A stretch of DNA of 64,000 nucleotides, from positions 283,218 to 347,217 of the forward strand of contig NZ_LMEC01000022.1 in assembly GCF_001425265.1 (NCBI RefSeq). Reading direction: 5' to 3'. Shown here in pieces: positions 35,952 through 45,405 of this stretch. Position 1 is the first letter of the stretch; every line of letters begins with the position of its first letter. Position numbers and translations under genes: made by a program. Below the pieces are notes generated by a model. It saw only the letters and a program-made list of their open reading frames with translations, did no database searches and was not told the origin of the DNA. This DNA comes from Massilia sp. Root418 (lineage in GTDB: Bacteria; Pseudomonadota; Gammaproteobacteria; Burkholderiales; Burkholderiaceae_D).

Positions 35952-36725
35952 ATGCCGAACAGACTTCAAGACAAGGTCGCCATCGTCACCGGTTCCACGC
36001 TGGGCATCGGCGCGGAGGTGGCGCGCCTGTTCGCGGAGGAGGGCGCGTACGTGGTGTTCAACAGCCACCGCGACGACGCCGCCGCCGCCGCCATGCGCGC
36101 GCAGCTGGACCCGGCGCGCAGCCTGTTCGTGCAGGGCGACGTGTCCGACCCGGCCGCCATGCGCGAGCTGGCGGCGCAAACCATTGCCCGCTTCGGCCGC
36201 ATCGACATTGTCGTCAACAACGCCGGCATGAATATGTTCGCCGACCCGCTGGAAATGACGGACGAGCAGTGGCAGCGCTGCTTCGCGGTAGACCTGGAAG
36301 GGGCCTGGAACGCCACCCGTGCTGCGCTGCCGCACATGCTGGCGCAGGGGGCGGGCAGCGTGGTCAATATCGCGTCGGTGCACGGGCACAAGATCATTCC
36401 GGGCTGCTTCCCCTACCCGGTGGCCAAGCACGCGCTGATCGGCCTGACCCGTTCGCTGGGCATCGAATACGCCGCGCGCGGCATCCGCGTGAACTCGGTC
36501 TCTCCCGGCCTGGTCATGACTGAAAACGTGCAGGCCTGGCTCGATGCCTGCCCGGATCCGGACGCCGAGCGGGCACGCCAGGCGGCTTTGCTGCCGTGCC
36601 GGCGCATCGGGGAGCCGCGCGAAGTGGCATATACGGCACTGTTCCTGGCCAGCGACGAAGCGCGATTTATCAACGCGACGGACATCCTGATTGACGGTGG
36701 CAGGTCGCAGATCTATCATGACTGA
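35952..36725 (+). CDS. SDR-family dehydrogenase, probably D-galactose/L-arabinose 1-dehydrogenase
   Basis: 257 residues. The NAD(P) motif TGSTLGIG begins near residue 14, followed by NNAG and the active site Ser (IASVHG) with YPVAK. It belongs to the classical short-chain dehydrogenases. The location beside sugar import and dgo genes suggests that it oxidises the free sugar to the lactone; enzymes of this family do so in other betaproteobacteria. No ribosome site better than AAGGAAAAAAAT is seen. Confidence 0.82.
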   Translation: MPNRLQDKVAIVTGSTLGIGAEVARLFAEEGAYVVFNSHRDDAAAAAMRAQLDPARSLFVQGDVSDPAAMRELAAQTIARFGRIDIVVNNAGMNMFADPLEMTDEQWQRCFAVDLEGAWNATRAALPHMLAQGAGSVVNIASVHGHKIIPGCFPYPVAKHALIGLTRSLGIEYAARGIRVNSVSPGLVMTENVQAWLDACPDPDAERARQAALLPCRRIGEPREVAYTALFLASDEARFINATDILIDGGRSQIYHD

Positions 36726-36750
36726 TGACTTTTTGCCGCCATAGGCCTGC

Positions 36751-37704
36751 ATGCCCGATCCACGCTCCGACCGATTTGTCCGTTCACACCTGAAGACGCG
36801 CCACCTGGTTCTGCTGGTAGAACTGGGACGGCACGGCTCCATCCTGCACGCCGCGCAAGCCGCCAACCTGACGCAACCCGCTGCTTCGAAGCTGCTGGGC
36901 GAGCTGGAACACGCCCTGAACGTGCAGCTGTTCGAGCGTTTGCCGCGCGGCGTGGTGCCCACCTGGTACGGCGAAGTGATGATACGGCGCGCCAGCGCCG
37001 CGCTGGCCGAGATGGATGCGGCTCACCAGGAAGTGATGGAGCTGCTGTCCGGCCTGAGCGGCCGCGTGGCGCTGGGCACCGTGCTCACGCCGTCGGCCGG
37101 GCTGGTGACGGATGCCGTGAAATTGATCAAGAGCCGCAATGCGCGCCTGCAGGTGGCCATCACGGTCGATACCAGCAAGGTGCTGGCCGAACGGCTGCGC
37201 GCCGGCGAGCTGGATCTGGTGATCGGCCGCATCCTCGATTCCGCGCTCACCGCCGAACTGAATTTCGAGCCCCTCACCGACGAGCCGCACAGCGTGATCG
37301 CGGGCGCCGGCCATCCGCTGGCCGGCCGCAGCGACTTGCAGCTGGCCGACCTGTCGCGCGAAGGCTGGGTGCTGCCGCCCGCCGGCAGCATCCTGCGCGA
37401 CCGCCTCACGGCGCTGTTCCTGTCGCAAGGGCTGGAGCCGCCGTCGGAGACGGTGGAGACGCTGGCGCTGCCGGTGGTCACCAACCTCCTGAGCGGCAGC
37501 CGCATGGTGGCGGCCCTGCCGGAGGAACTGGTGCGGCCCTACCTGGACGCCGGCCAGCTGGTGGTGCTGCCCTACCACCTGGGCCTGCGCATGGATTTGT
37601 ACGGCATCGTCACGCGCCGCCAGCACCAGCTCTCGCCGGGCGCCGAAGCCATGCTGGCCACGGTGCGCGAAGTGGCGGCGCTGCGCTACCAGGCGCGGAC
37701 CTGA
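36751..37704 (+). CDS. LysR-family transcriptional regulator (GbpR-like)
   Basis: 317 residues. The N-terminal winged helix reads HLVLLVELGRHGSILHAAQAANLTQPAASKLLGELE; the rest is a two-lobed effector domain. The form agrees with the galactose-linked GbpR group of LysR proteins. It is encoded 25 bases after the SDR gene on the same strand and probably controls the sugar cluster. The effector is unknown. Confidence 0.88.
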   Translation: MPDPRSDRFVRSHLKTRHLVLLVELGRHGSILHAAQAANLTQPAASKLLGELEHALNVQLFERLPRGVVPTWYGEVMIRRASAALAEMDAAHQEVMELLSGLSGRVALGTVLTPSAGLVTDAVKLIKSRNARLQVAITVDTSKVLAERLRAGELDLVIGRILDSALTAELNFEPLTDEPHSVIAGAGHPLAGRSDLQLADLSREGWVLPPAGSILRDRLTALFLSQGLEPPSETVETLALPVVTNLLSGSRMVAALPEELVRPYLDAGQLVVLPYHLGLRMDLYGIVTRRQHQLSPGAEAMLATVREVAALRYQART

Positions 37705-37750
37705 ACGCCGATCTGCTAGTCTGGCGGCTTCAACATTAAGAGGCCCGGCC

Positions 37751-38584
37751 ATGAAAGCCCAAGCACCCAACGCACGCTCACTGCTGCGCTTTTCCCCCGA
37801 CGCCAAGCTGCGCGATGCCGATGCGGCACGCCAGCCCCTGAGCGACGCCGCCGGATCGAACGCCAAACAGGACATCAAGGAAGCCACCGCGCGCCTGCTG
37901 GGACGCCTGGCCGACCTGCAGCCCATGCTGCAGGCGCAGGGCAAGCACAAGGTGCTGCTGGTGCTGCAGGGCATGGACACCTCCGGCAAGGACGGCGCCG
38001 TGCGCAGCCTGTTCAGCACCATCAACCCGGTCGGCCTGCGCGCGGTGTCGTTCAAGGCGCCCAGCGAGATCGAACTGGGCCACGATTTCCTGTGGCGCGT
38101 GCACCGCGAGACGCCCGCCAAAGGGGAGCTGGTGGTGTTCAACCGCAGCCATTACGAGGACGTGCTGATCACCCGCGTGCTGGGCATGATCGACGCCAAG
38201 GAGTGCCGCCGCCGCTATGCGCACATCCGCGACTTCGAGCGCATGCTGGCCGAGACCGGCACCACCCTGCTCAAGGTTTTCCTGCACATTTCCAAAGACG
38301 AGCAGCGCGAACGCCTGCAGGCGCGGCTGGACGATCCGGCCAAGCGCTGGAAGCTGGACCCGGCCGACTTTGAACAGCGCAAGAAGTGGTCCGTCTTCCA
38401 GCGCGCCTACCAGGACGCCATGCAGGCCACGGACGCCGACCACGCGCCCTGGTACGTGGTGCCGGCCGATTCCAAGCCGCACCGTAACCTGGCCATCGCC
38501 TCGCTGCTGCTGGAGACGCTGGAGCGCCTGAAACTCGACTGGCCCAAGCCCGATCCCGCCCTGCTGGACATGAAATTCAAATAA
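37751..38584 (+). CDS. PPK2-family polyphosphate:nucleotide phosphotransferase
   Basis: 277 residues. The Walker A-like motif GMDTSGKDGA begins at residue 74, NRSHYEDVL is the family segment, and the lid with basic residues follows (DEQRERLQARLDDPAKRWK). PPK2 enzymes move phosphate between polyphosphate and nucleotides; class and preferred nucleotide cannot be settled by eye. The neighbours have no clear link. Confidence 0.92.
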   Translation: MKAQAPNARSLLRFSPDAKLRDADAARQPLSDAAGSNAKQDIKEATARLLGRLADLQPMLQAQGKHKVLLVLQGMDTSGKDGAVRSLFSTINPVGLRAVSFKAPSEIELGHDFLWRVHRETPAKGELVVFNRSHYEDVLITRVLGMIDAKECRRRYAHIRDFERMLAETGTTLLKVFLHISKDEQRERLQARLDDPAKRWKLDPADFEQRKKWSVFQRAYQDAMQATDADHAPWYVVPADSKPHRNLAIASLLLETLERLKLDWPKPDPALLDMKFK

Positions 38585-38665
38585 ATCGGCACGCCCTGCA
38601 AGCGCGCAGGGTCTGTGGCATAGTAGGCAACGCTAATCTTATGCTCACTATGCACGGAGAACCCT

Positions 38666-40117
38666 ATGCAATTGAAAGATCCCACCCTGCTGCGCCAGCA
38701 AGCCTACATCAACGGTGAATGGACCGATGCCGATAGCGGCAAGACCCATGCGGTGTTCAACCCGGCAACCGGTGGGCAGATCGGCACCATACCGGACTGC
38801 GGCGCCGCTGAAACGCGCCGCGCCATCGAAGCGGCCAACGCCGCCTGGCCGGCCTGGCGCAAGAAGACTGCCAAGGAGCGCGCCGCCGTGCTGCGCAAAT
38901 GGTCCGACCTGATCGTGGAAAACGTGGACGACCTGGCGCTGCTGATGACCACCGAGCAGGGCAAGCCGCTGGCCGAGTCCAAGGGCGAGGTGATTTTCGG
39001 CGCCTCCTTCATCGAATGGTTCGCGGAAGAGGGCAAGCGCGTCGCGGGCGACACGCTGGCCTCGCCGTGGCCGGACCGCCGCCTGGTGGTGACCAAGGAG
39101 CCGATCGGCGTGTGCGCCGCCATCACGCCGTGGAATTTCCCGGCCGCAATGATCACGCGCAAGGCCGGCCCGGCGCTGGCGGCGGGCTGCCCCATGGTGC
39201 TCAAGCCGGCCGAAGCGACGCCGTTCTCGGCGCTGGCGCTGGCCGTGCTGGCCGAGCGCGCGGGCGTGCCGGCAGGGGTGTTCAGCGTGGTGACCGGTTC
39301 GCCTAAGGAAATCGGCGGCGAAATGACCAGCAACCCCATCGTGCGCAAGCTCACCTTCACCGGTTCCACCGGCGTGGGCCGGCTGCTGATGGAGCAGTGC
39401 GCGCCCACCATCAAGAAGCTGTCGCTGGAACTGGGCGGCAACGCGCCCTTCATCGTGTTTGACGACGCCGACCTGGACGCGGCCGTGGAGGGCGCCATCG
39501 CCTCCAAGTACCGCAACGCGGGCCAGACCTGCGTGTGCGCCAACCGCATCTACGTGCAGGACGGCGTGTACGACGCCTTTGCCGAGAAGTTCGTGGCGGC
39601 GGTGTCGAAACTGAAAGTGGGCGACGGCACCGAGCCGGGCGTCACCCAAGGCCCGCTGATCGACGCCAAGGCCGTGCAGAAGGTGGAGGAGCACGTGGCG
39701 GACGCGCTGGCCAAGGGCGGCCGCTTGCTGCTGGGCGGCAAGCGCCACGCGCTGGGCCACAGCTTCTTCGAACCCACCGTGATTGCCGACGTGACGCCGG
39801 CCATGCGCGTGTCCGACGAGGAAACCTTCGGCCCGCTGGCGCCGCTGTTCCGCTTCCACACCGACGACGAGGCCGTGGCGCTGGCCAACAGCACCGAGTT
39901 CGGCCTGGCCAGCTACTTCTATTCGCGCGACATCGGCCGCATCTGGCGCGTGGCCGAAGGGCTGGAATCGGGCATGGTGGGCGTGAACACCGGCTTGATT
40001 TCCAATGAAATCGCCCCCTTCGGCGGCGTCAAGCAATCCGGCCTGGGCCGCGAAGGGTCGGTGTACGGGATGGAAGACTACCTGGTCATCAAGTACATCT
40101 GCCTGGGCGGCATTTAA
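38666..40117 (+). CDS. gabD: NAD(P)-dependent succinate-semialdehyde dehydrogenase
   Basis: 483 residues, an aldehyde dehydrogenase of the GabD type. The active-site Glu lies in LSLELGGNAPFIVF, the catalytic Cys in NAGQTCVCANR. The C-terminal GGVKQSGLGREGS is typical. It oxidises succinate semialdehyde to succinate in GABA breakdown; no gabT is next to it. CGGAGA precedes the ATG. It ends four bases inside the convergent hypothetical gene. Confidence 0.93.
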   Translation: MQLKDPTLLRQQAYINGEWTDADSGKTHAVFNPATGGQIGTIPDCGAAETRRAIEAANAAWPAWRKKTAKERAAVLRKWSDLIVENVDDLALLMTTEQGKPLAESKGEVIFGASFIEWFAEEGKRVAGDTLASPWPDRRLVVTKEPIGVCAAITPWNFPAAMITRKAGPALAAGCPMVLKPAEATPFSALALAVLAERAGVPAGVFSVVTGSPKEIGGEMTSNPIVRKLTFTGSTGVGRLLMEQCAPTIKKLSLELGGNAPFIVFDDADLDAAVEGAIASKYRNAGQTCVCANRIYVQDGVYDAFAEKFVAAVSKLKVGDGTEPGVTQGPLIDAKAVQKVEEHVADALAKGGRLLLGGKRHALGHSFFEPTVIADVTPAMRVSDEETFGPLAPLFRFHTDDEAVALANSTEFGLASYFYSRDIGRIWRVAEGLESGMVGVNTGLISNEIAPFGGVKQSGLGREGSVYGMEDYLVIKYICLGGI

Positions 40118-40590
40118 GCGCCCTGGGCGACAGTGGCGGGCACCGTGCCCGCCACCGGCTGCAGCGGCTGCAATGGTTGCGACGGTTGCAACAACTGCAG
40201 CAGCTGCCGGCTCTCCGCCTCATAGCGCGCGCTGTCCTGCTGGCGCAGCGTGCGCAGGTAGTCGGCAATCAGTTCGCCGCTTAATTCCGCCGGCGCCGGG
40301 TAGCGCCGCTGCAGCTTCAGACGCTGGATGTCCGCGTTCGCCAGGCGCAGCTTGCCGAGCGCGCTTTTCTCGTCCGCCGGCACATCCTTCATGGTTTCCA
40401 GCAGCACTTCCGTGATCCAGCCCAGCTGGCTGCCGTAGGAGGCGCGCTTGAACGCTGCTTCCTCCACGCCCCCGTCACCGGCCGATCGCGGGATCGCGCT
40501 GAAAAAGCGGTCCAACTCAATGTCCTGCCTGACGCTGCCGCTCCACGGCAGGAAAAACTGTGGCGATACATTCCAGAACAGGGGAAACAT
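40114..40590 (-). CDS. Hypothetical protein with Gln/Leu/Pro-rich tail
   Basis: 158 residues, starting MFPLFWNVSPQFFLPWSGSV. There is no signal or membrane helix. The C-terminal part repeats LLQ and PLQP units. It overlaps the end of gabD by four bases and lies nine bases after the PHB-depolymerase-like gene on its own strand, so the two may form one transcript. Short similar proteins accompany such esterases in some relatives, but I cannot name a function. Confidence 0.65.
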   Translation of the reverse strand: MFPLFWNVSPQFFLPWSGSVRQDIELDRFFSAIPRSAGDGGVEEAAFKRASYGSQLGWITEVLLETMKDVPADEKSALGKLRLANADIQRLKLQRRYPAPAELSGELIADYLRTLRQQDSARYEAESRQLLQLLQPSQPLQPLQPVAGTVPATVAQGA

Positions 40591-40599
40591 GGTGATCTC

Positions 40600-41862
40600 C
40601 TATGGACAACTGCCGACGACGAAATGGCCGGGCGCGGTGCGCCGCAGCGTGGTGCGGATGAACAGGCTGTTCAGGCCCATGCTCTGGCCCGAACCCTGCG
40701 CATACGCGAAAAAGTAGCGCTTGTAGGCGCGCCCGGCCAGCACATGGTCCGGATTGGTGGCCGTGAAGCACAGCGCGCCGCCGGGCGGCGGCGGGGTGGG
40801 GGCGGTGCCGCTCAGGCGGTCCACCATGGCTTTCACGGCGGCCATCTGGCGCCCGTTCTTGCGGGCGAAGTGGGGGTCGTCGTAGTTGAACCAGTCCCAG
40901 CAGGCGTTCGGGTTGGCCAGCGGGAAAATGGGTGCCGCCTGCGGGAACAGCACCAGGATGCGGTTGCTGTCGGCCCAGCGCAGGTAGCCGGTGTCGTGGA
41001 TGAAGCGGTCGCCGATGCTGCGCGCGTCCTGCTTGCAGCCGTGGAAGGCCACGTGCAGCTTGCAGCCCTGGCCGTTGCTGCCGCCGTCCACGTCGCAGGC
41101 CTGCGGAATGTAGAGGAAGCCGCTGGCGGCCATGCCGTGCGCGGTGGGATCGGCCAGGTACTGGGCCTGGTCGAATTCCAGCAGGCGGCCGGCTGGCGCG
41201 CTGCCGCTGCGCGGTGCCAGGCCGGGGTAGATCCATTGCAGCAGCTGGCCGGCCGCGTCGATGCCGCAATTGCTGATGTAGGGCGGGCCCAGGGTGGAGC
41301 AGGGGTTGCCGGCGCTGTCCGTGGGCATGGCGTGCTCGGCTGCTACGTCCTTGCGGTAGCGGATGTTGCCGCTGTCCATGTAGCGGCGGTAGTAGCTGTA
41401 CAGGTCGTTCATCACGGCTTGCGGCACCACGGAGTCGGCGGTGCCGGAAAACATCCAGATGCGCTGCGCGGCCAGGTTGGCCACCGGGTCGATGCTGCGC
41501 TCCGCCGCATATTGCGCGGTGAGGGCGGCCAGTCCGGCCACGCCGGTGCCGCCGGGCTGCACCCGGCACAGGCCGAGGCCGGTGCAGCTGCACACCGAGG
41601 TGGCGGTGTCCACGCTGCCGCGCGAGCAGCTGTACGGGCCGCCGGCGATTACGCCTGCGCCCTTCACGCTGGCTGAATAGGCCACGCCGTACTGCACCGC
41701 CATGTAGCCGCCGGACGACAGCCCGGACACGGACACGTCGGCCGCCTTCATGGCGGGCAGGCCCGGCAGCTGGGCCCGCAGGGGCAGCAGCAGCAGCGCG
41801 ATGCCCACCAGCGTGAGCAGGATGAGCACGTGCAGCAGGCGGCGTGAGCGGGGATGAGGCAT
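40600..41862 (-). CDS. PHB depolymerase-like esterase (extracellular type 2 catalytic domain)
   Basis: 420 residues. An N-terminal hydrophobic segment (LLHVLILLTLVGIALLLLP) is a signal or anchor. The lipase box reads SGLSSGGYMA early in the mature part, an arrangement typical of type 2 depolymerases. HVAFHGCKQD is the family's oxyanion region. It would cleave polyhydroxybutyrate or short esters outside the cytosol. A binding domain seems to be lacking, so the natural substrate is uncertain. Confidence 0.85.
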   Translation of the reverse strand: MPHPRSRRLLHVLILLTLVGIALLLLPLRAQLPGLPAMKAADVSVSGLSSGGYMAVQYGVAYSASVKGAGVIAGGPYSCSRGSVDTATSVCSCTGLGLCRVQPGGTGVAGLAALTAQYAAERSIDPVANLAAQRIWMFSGTADSVVPQAVMNDLYSYYRRYMDSGNIRYRKDVAAEHAMPTDSAGNPCSTLGPPYISNCGIDAAGQLLQWIYPGLAPRSGSAPAGRLLEFDQAQYLADPTAHGMAASGFLYIPQACDVDGGSNGQGCKLHVAFHGCKQDARSIGDRFIHDTGYLRWADSNRILVLFPQAAPIFPLANPNACWDWFNYDDPHFARKNGRQMAAVKAMVDRLSGTAPTPPPPGGALCFTATNPDHVLAGRAYKRYFFAYAQGSGQSMGLNSLFIRTTLRRTAPGHFVVGSCP

Positions 41863-41996
41863 GGGGGCTTCTTTGTCTGGACGGGTGAGCGGCCATTTTG
41901 CTGGCGGCAGGGCGCACAGGGTTTAATCTGCATCAATAGTGCGGCGCTTATGCGTTTGGCATAGAATGGATTTTTTCATCAGATTGCGCACCCACC

Positions 41997-42602
41997 ATGT
42001 CCAAGATCCTCGCCGCCCTGGCTGTCCTGTCCGTTGCTGCTGTTGCTGCTGTTGCTGTCGCACCCGCCCATGCGCAATCGGCGGCCCCGGCCGCCGCGCC
42101 AGGCGCCGCGCCGGCAGCCAGTTGCCCCGCCATCCTGAAGCAGTCCTTCAACCGCCTGCAGGACGAGGCGCCGCAGGACCTGTGCCAGTACGCTGGCAAG
42201 GTGATCCTGGTGGTGAACACAGCCAGCTATTGCGGCTACACCAAGCAGTACGAGGGGCTGGAAGCACTGTACGGCAAGTACAGCGCCAAGGGCCTGGTGG
42301 TGCTGGGCTTCCCGTCCAACGACTTCGGCAAGCAGGAGCCGGGTTCGGCCAAGGAAATCGCCGACCTGTGCTACAACACTTATGGCGTGAAGTTCCCCAT
42401 GTTCGCCAAGACGGTGGTGTCCGGCAGCGCGGCCAATCCTTTGTACGCCAACCTGATCAAGGCCACCGGCAAGACCCCGGCCTGGAATTTCCATAAATAC
42501 TTGATCGACCGCAATGGCAAAGTGGTGGAGAGCTTCCCTAGCAAGGTCACGCCGGAAGACAAGCAGCTGGTCGGCGCGGTGGAAAAAGCGCTGGGCGGCT
42601 AA
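41997..42602 (+). CDS. Secreted glutathione peroxidase family protein (cysteine type)
   Basis: 201 residues with a signal peptide ending near AHAQS. The peroxidatic Cys lies in NTASYCGYT, the catalytic Gln in FGKQEPGS, and the Trp-Asn pair in WNFHKY. A likely resolving Cys is in EIADLCYNT, as in BtuE-type proteins that use thioredoxin. The usual FPCNQF segment is FPSNDF here. The signal region contains a 9-base DNA repeat (GTTGCTGCT, about three units at 42033-42059). It reduces peroxides in the periplasm. Confidence 0.9.
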   Translation: MSKILAALAVLSVAAVAAVAVAPAHAQSAAPAAAPGAAPAASCPAILKQSFNRLQDEAPQDLCQYAGKVILVVNTASYCGYTKQYEGLEALYGKYSAKGLVVLGFPSNDFGKQEPGSAKEIADLCYNTYGVKFPMFAKTVVSGSAANPLYANLIKATGKTPAWNFHKYLIDRNGKVVESFPSKVTPEDKQLVGAVEKALGG

Positions 42603-42614
42603 GCGGCCGCCGCC

Positions 42615-43814
42615 ATGGCACCCAAGCCCGGCATGCCTTCGTCGCGCCTGGCCGACGCGATCGGCGCGGCGCGCCTGGCAACAGGCGCGGTGGGCGGCGT
42701 GGCGGATCTGGCGCAAGCGCTGCACCTGGCCATCCTGGGCCATGTCCCGGCGCCGGTGGGCCGCCCGCTGGCGCTGGCCACCTCGCTGGTCTACCGCAGC
42801 GTGCGCGGCGTGGCGGGGCTGGCGGGAGGCGGCGTGGAGCACGCGCTGGCGCGCCTGCAGCCGCTGCTGGGCGAGCGCAGCGGCTGGGCCGGCCGGGATG
42901 CCGTGCTGGCCGCGCTGAACGGCGTGCTGGGCGACCAGCTTGCGCGCGATCATAATCCGCTCGCCATTTCCATGCAGTTCCGCCGCCACGGGCAGCCGCT
43001 GGCGTGGGCGGCGTCCGGCGCGCAAGCCGCGCCGCCCGGCGGCCGCATCGTGGTGCTGGTGCACGGCCTCTGCATGAACGACCTGCAATGGCAGCGCAAC
43101 GGCCACGACCACGGTGCCCTGCTGGAACGCGAGCGCGGCTACACGGCGGTCTGCCTGCACTACAATACGGGCCGCCACATCTCCGAAAACGGCGGCGACT
43201 TCGCCCGCCAGCTCGAAACGCTGCTGGCGCAATGGCCGGTCCCGGTGCAAGAGCTGGTGATCGTGGGCCACAGCATGGGCGGCCTGGTGGCGCGCAGCGC
43301 CTGCCACTACGGCGCGCAAGCCGGGCACGGCTGGCCCGACCGGCTGAGCAAGATGGTATTCCTCGGCTCGCCGCACCACGGCGCCCCGCTGGAGCGCGGC
43401 GGCAACTGGGTGCACCTGCTGACCGAACTCACGCCTTACACGGCGCCGTTCACCCGCCTGGCCAAGCTGCGCAGCGCCGGCATCACGGATCTGCGGCACG
43501 GCAGCCTCCTGGACGATGACTGGGCCGGCCGAGACCGCTTCTCCCACGGCCATGCGCCACCGGCATTCCTGCCCTTGTCCGACAGTGTTGCTTGTTACGC
43601 GGTGGCCGCTACCATCGGCAAGAACCCCGGCCAGTTGAGCGGCCGCCTCGCCGGCGACGGCCTGGTCCCTGTCGACAGCGCACTGGGCCGCCACGCAGAC
43701 CCCGGGCGCACCCTGGCGATTCCTGCCGCACGGCAGGCAACCGTGTACGGGGTCAATCACATGGAATTGCTCGACTCACCGGAGGTGGCGCGGCACCTGC
43801 TCGACTGGCTGTGA
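42615..43814 (+). CDS. Alpha/beta hydrolase, lipase-like (PGAP1/triacylglycerol lipase group)
   Basis: 399 residues. The oxyanion segment VVLVHGLCMND and the nucleophile elbow IVGHSMGGLVAR are clear. The possible acid and base residues are in DGLVPVDSALG and NHMELLDS. The first ~120 residues are a helical extension rich in Ala and Gly, without a signal peptide. It starts 12 bases after the peroxidase gene. Substrate unknown. Confidence 0.82.
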   Translation: MAPKPGMPSSRLADAIGAARLATGAVGGVADLAQALHLAILGHVPAPVGRPLALATSLVYRSVRGVAGLAGGGVEHALARLQPLLGERSGWAGRDAVLAALNGVLGDQLARDHNPLAISMQFRRHGQPLAWAASGAQAAPPGGRIVVLVHGLCMNDLQWQRNGHDHGALLERERGYTAVCLHYNTGRHISENGGDFARQLETLLAQWPVPVQELVIVGHSMGGLVARSACHYGAQAGHGWPDRLSKMVFLGSPHHGAPLERGGNWVHLLTELTPYTAPFTRLAKLRSAGITDLRHGSLLDDDWAGRDRFSHGHAPPAFLPLSDSVACYAVAATIGKNPGQLSGRLAGDGLVPVDSALGRHADPGRTLAIPAARQATVYGVNHMELLDSPEVARHLLDWL

Positions 43815-43838
43815 GCGGGTCGCGGGCGCCGGCAATGC

Positions 43839-44246
43839 TCAGGCGGCGGCCAAAGCGGCAGTCGCCAGTTCAAACCCCTCATCCAGCCAGCCGGTGATGC
43901 CGCCCGTCATCAGTTTGACGGGAAGCCCGAGCTTGGCCAGGCGGATCGCTGCGCGGGCGGCGCCGTTGCAGTGCGGGCCGGCGCAGTAGACCACGAACAG
44001 CGTGCCCGCCGGATAGGCCGCCATTTTCGAACCGATGATCTTGCGGTGCGCCAGGTCCACCGCGCCCGGCACGTGGCCGGCCGCGTACTTTTCCGTCCCG
44101 CGCACGTCCAGCAGCACGAAATCCTGCTTGCTGGTGCTGAGCGCGTCATGCACGTCCCAGCAGTCTGTTTCAAAGCTGAACGCGGCTTCGAAGTGGGCCA
44201 GCGCGAGCTGGCTGGGGGCGGCGGCGGTTTCGGTGACGAGCGACAT
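43839..44246 (-). CDS. Rhodanese-domain protein
   Basis: 135 residues from the ATG at 44246, which has GGAGAAC upstream; the longer frame to 44315 lacks a ribosome site. The single rhodanese domain contains LLDVRGTEKYAAGHVPGAV and the active loop VVYCAGPHCNGA with the catalytic Cys. Such proteins move sulfane sulfur. It is divergent from the regulator gene at 44342. Confidence 0.88.
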   Translation of the reverse strand: MSLVTETAAAPSQLALAHFEAAFSFETDCWDVHDALSTSKQDFVLLDVRGTEKYAAGHVPGAVDLAHRKIIGSKMAAYPAGTLFVVYCAGPHCNGAARAAIRLAKLGLPVKLMTGGITGWLDEGFELATAALAAA

Positions 44247-44341
44247 GGCGGTTCTCCTGTTTGGTTGCGGTGATGCCATTATCGAAGCGGGCCGCCCGGC
44301 GCGGCAGTGGCGCACATGCCAATGTGCGGTAAGATTGCGCC

Positions 44342-45298
44342 ATGAAAAAACACCTTGTCGTCGCGCTGGCCTACGACCGCCTGTGCACCTTCGAGTTCGG
44401 CTGCGTGGTTGAATTGTTCGCGCTGGAGCGCCCCGAGCTGGGCGTGGACTGGTACGACTTCAAGGTCTGCGCGGTCGAGCCCGGACCCATCCGCGCGGCC
44501 GGCGGCATCACCGTGCAGGCGCCATATGAGCCCGGCTTGCTGGCGCTGGCCGACACCATCGTCATCCCCGGCTGGCGCGACGCCGACGAGCCGCCGCCGC
44601 CTGCGCTGCTGGACGCCCTGCGCGCGGCCCGCGCGCGCGGCGCCCGCCTGTGCTCGATCTGTTCCGGCGTGTTCGTGCTGGCCGCCGCCGGCCTGCTGGA
44701 CGGCCTGCGCGCCACCACGCACTGGCGCTACACCGAGCGGCTGGCGCGCCGCCATCCGCGCGTGGTGGTGCAGCCGGACGACTTGTACGTGGACCAGGGC
44801 CAGGTCATCACTTCGGCCGGCTCGGCCGCCGGCATCGACATGCTGCTGCATCTGGTGCGGCGCGATTACGGCGCGCGGGTCGGCAACCTGGTGGCGCAGC
44901 GCCTGGTGGTGGCGCCGCACCGGGAAGGCGGCCAGGCCCAGTTCCTGCCGCGGCCGATGGCGCACGACGAGCAAGGCCGCCTGTCGCGCCTGATGGACTG
45001 GCTGCGCGCCCATCCCGCCCAGCCGCACAGCGTGAAATCCATGGCCGAACGCGCCGCGATGAGCGCGCGCACCTTGCAGCGCCAGTTCCAGGATGCTACC
45101 GGCATGGGCCCGGTGGAATGGCTCACGCGCGAGCGCATCGCCATCGCCAAGGACTTGCTGGAAGCGGCCGACATCCCGCTGGCGCAAGTGGCCGAGCGCG
45201 CCGGCTTCGGCTCCGAGGAATCGCTGCGCCACCATTTCCGCCGCCTCGCCGCCACCAGCCCGGGCGCCTACCGCCGCCGCTTCACCGCCACCATGTAG
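44342..45298 (+). CDS. GlxA-family transcriptional regulator (DJ-1-like plus AraC HTH)
   Basis: 318 residues. The first ~190 residues have the DJ-1/PfpI amidotransferase-like fold with LCSICSGVFVLAAAG around the nucleophile-elbow Cys. The C-terminal ~100 residues form an AraC-type double helix-turn-helix (SVKSMAERAAMSARTLQRQF). Regulators of this type react to small nitrogen metabolites or stress in other bacteria. It may control the divergent rhodanese gene; that is inference. Confidence 0.9.
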   Translation: MKKHLVVALAYDRLCTFEFGCVVELFALERPELGVDWYDFKVCAVEPGPIRAAGGITVQAPYEPGLLALADTIVIPGWRDADEPPPPALLDALRAARARGARLCSICSGVFVLAAAGLLDGLRATTHWRYTERLARRHPRVVVQPDDLYVDQGQVITSAGSAAGIDMLLHLVRRDYGARVGNLVAQRLVVAPHREGGQAQFLPRPMAHDEQGRLSRLMDWLRAHPAQPHSVKSMAERAAMSARTLQRQFQDATGMGPVEWLTRERIAIAKDLLEAADIPLAQVAERAGFGSEESLRHHFRRLAATSPGAYRRRFTATM

Positions 45299-45405
45299 GC
45301 CTGTGCGCGCGGATATCATGCGCGCCTTGTACTGCGCGCTGCCTTCGCCTAATCTGGGTAGTTCACCTGGTTCACCTAATTCACCAACAAGCGAAGGAGA
45401 CAGCC

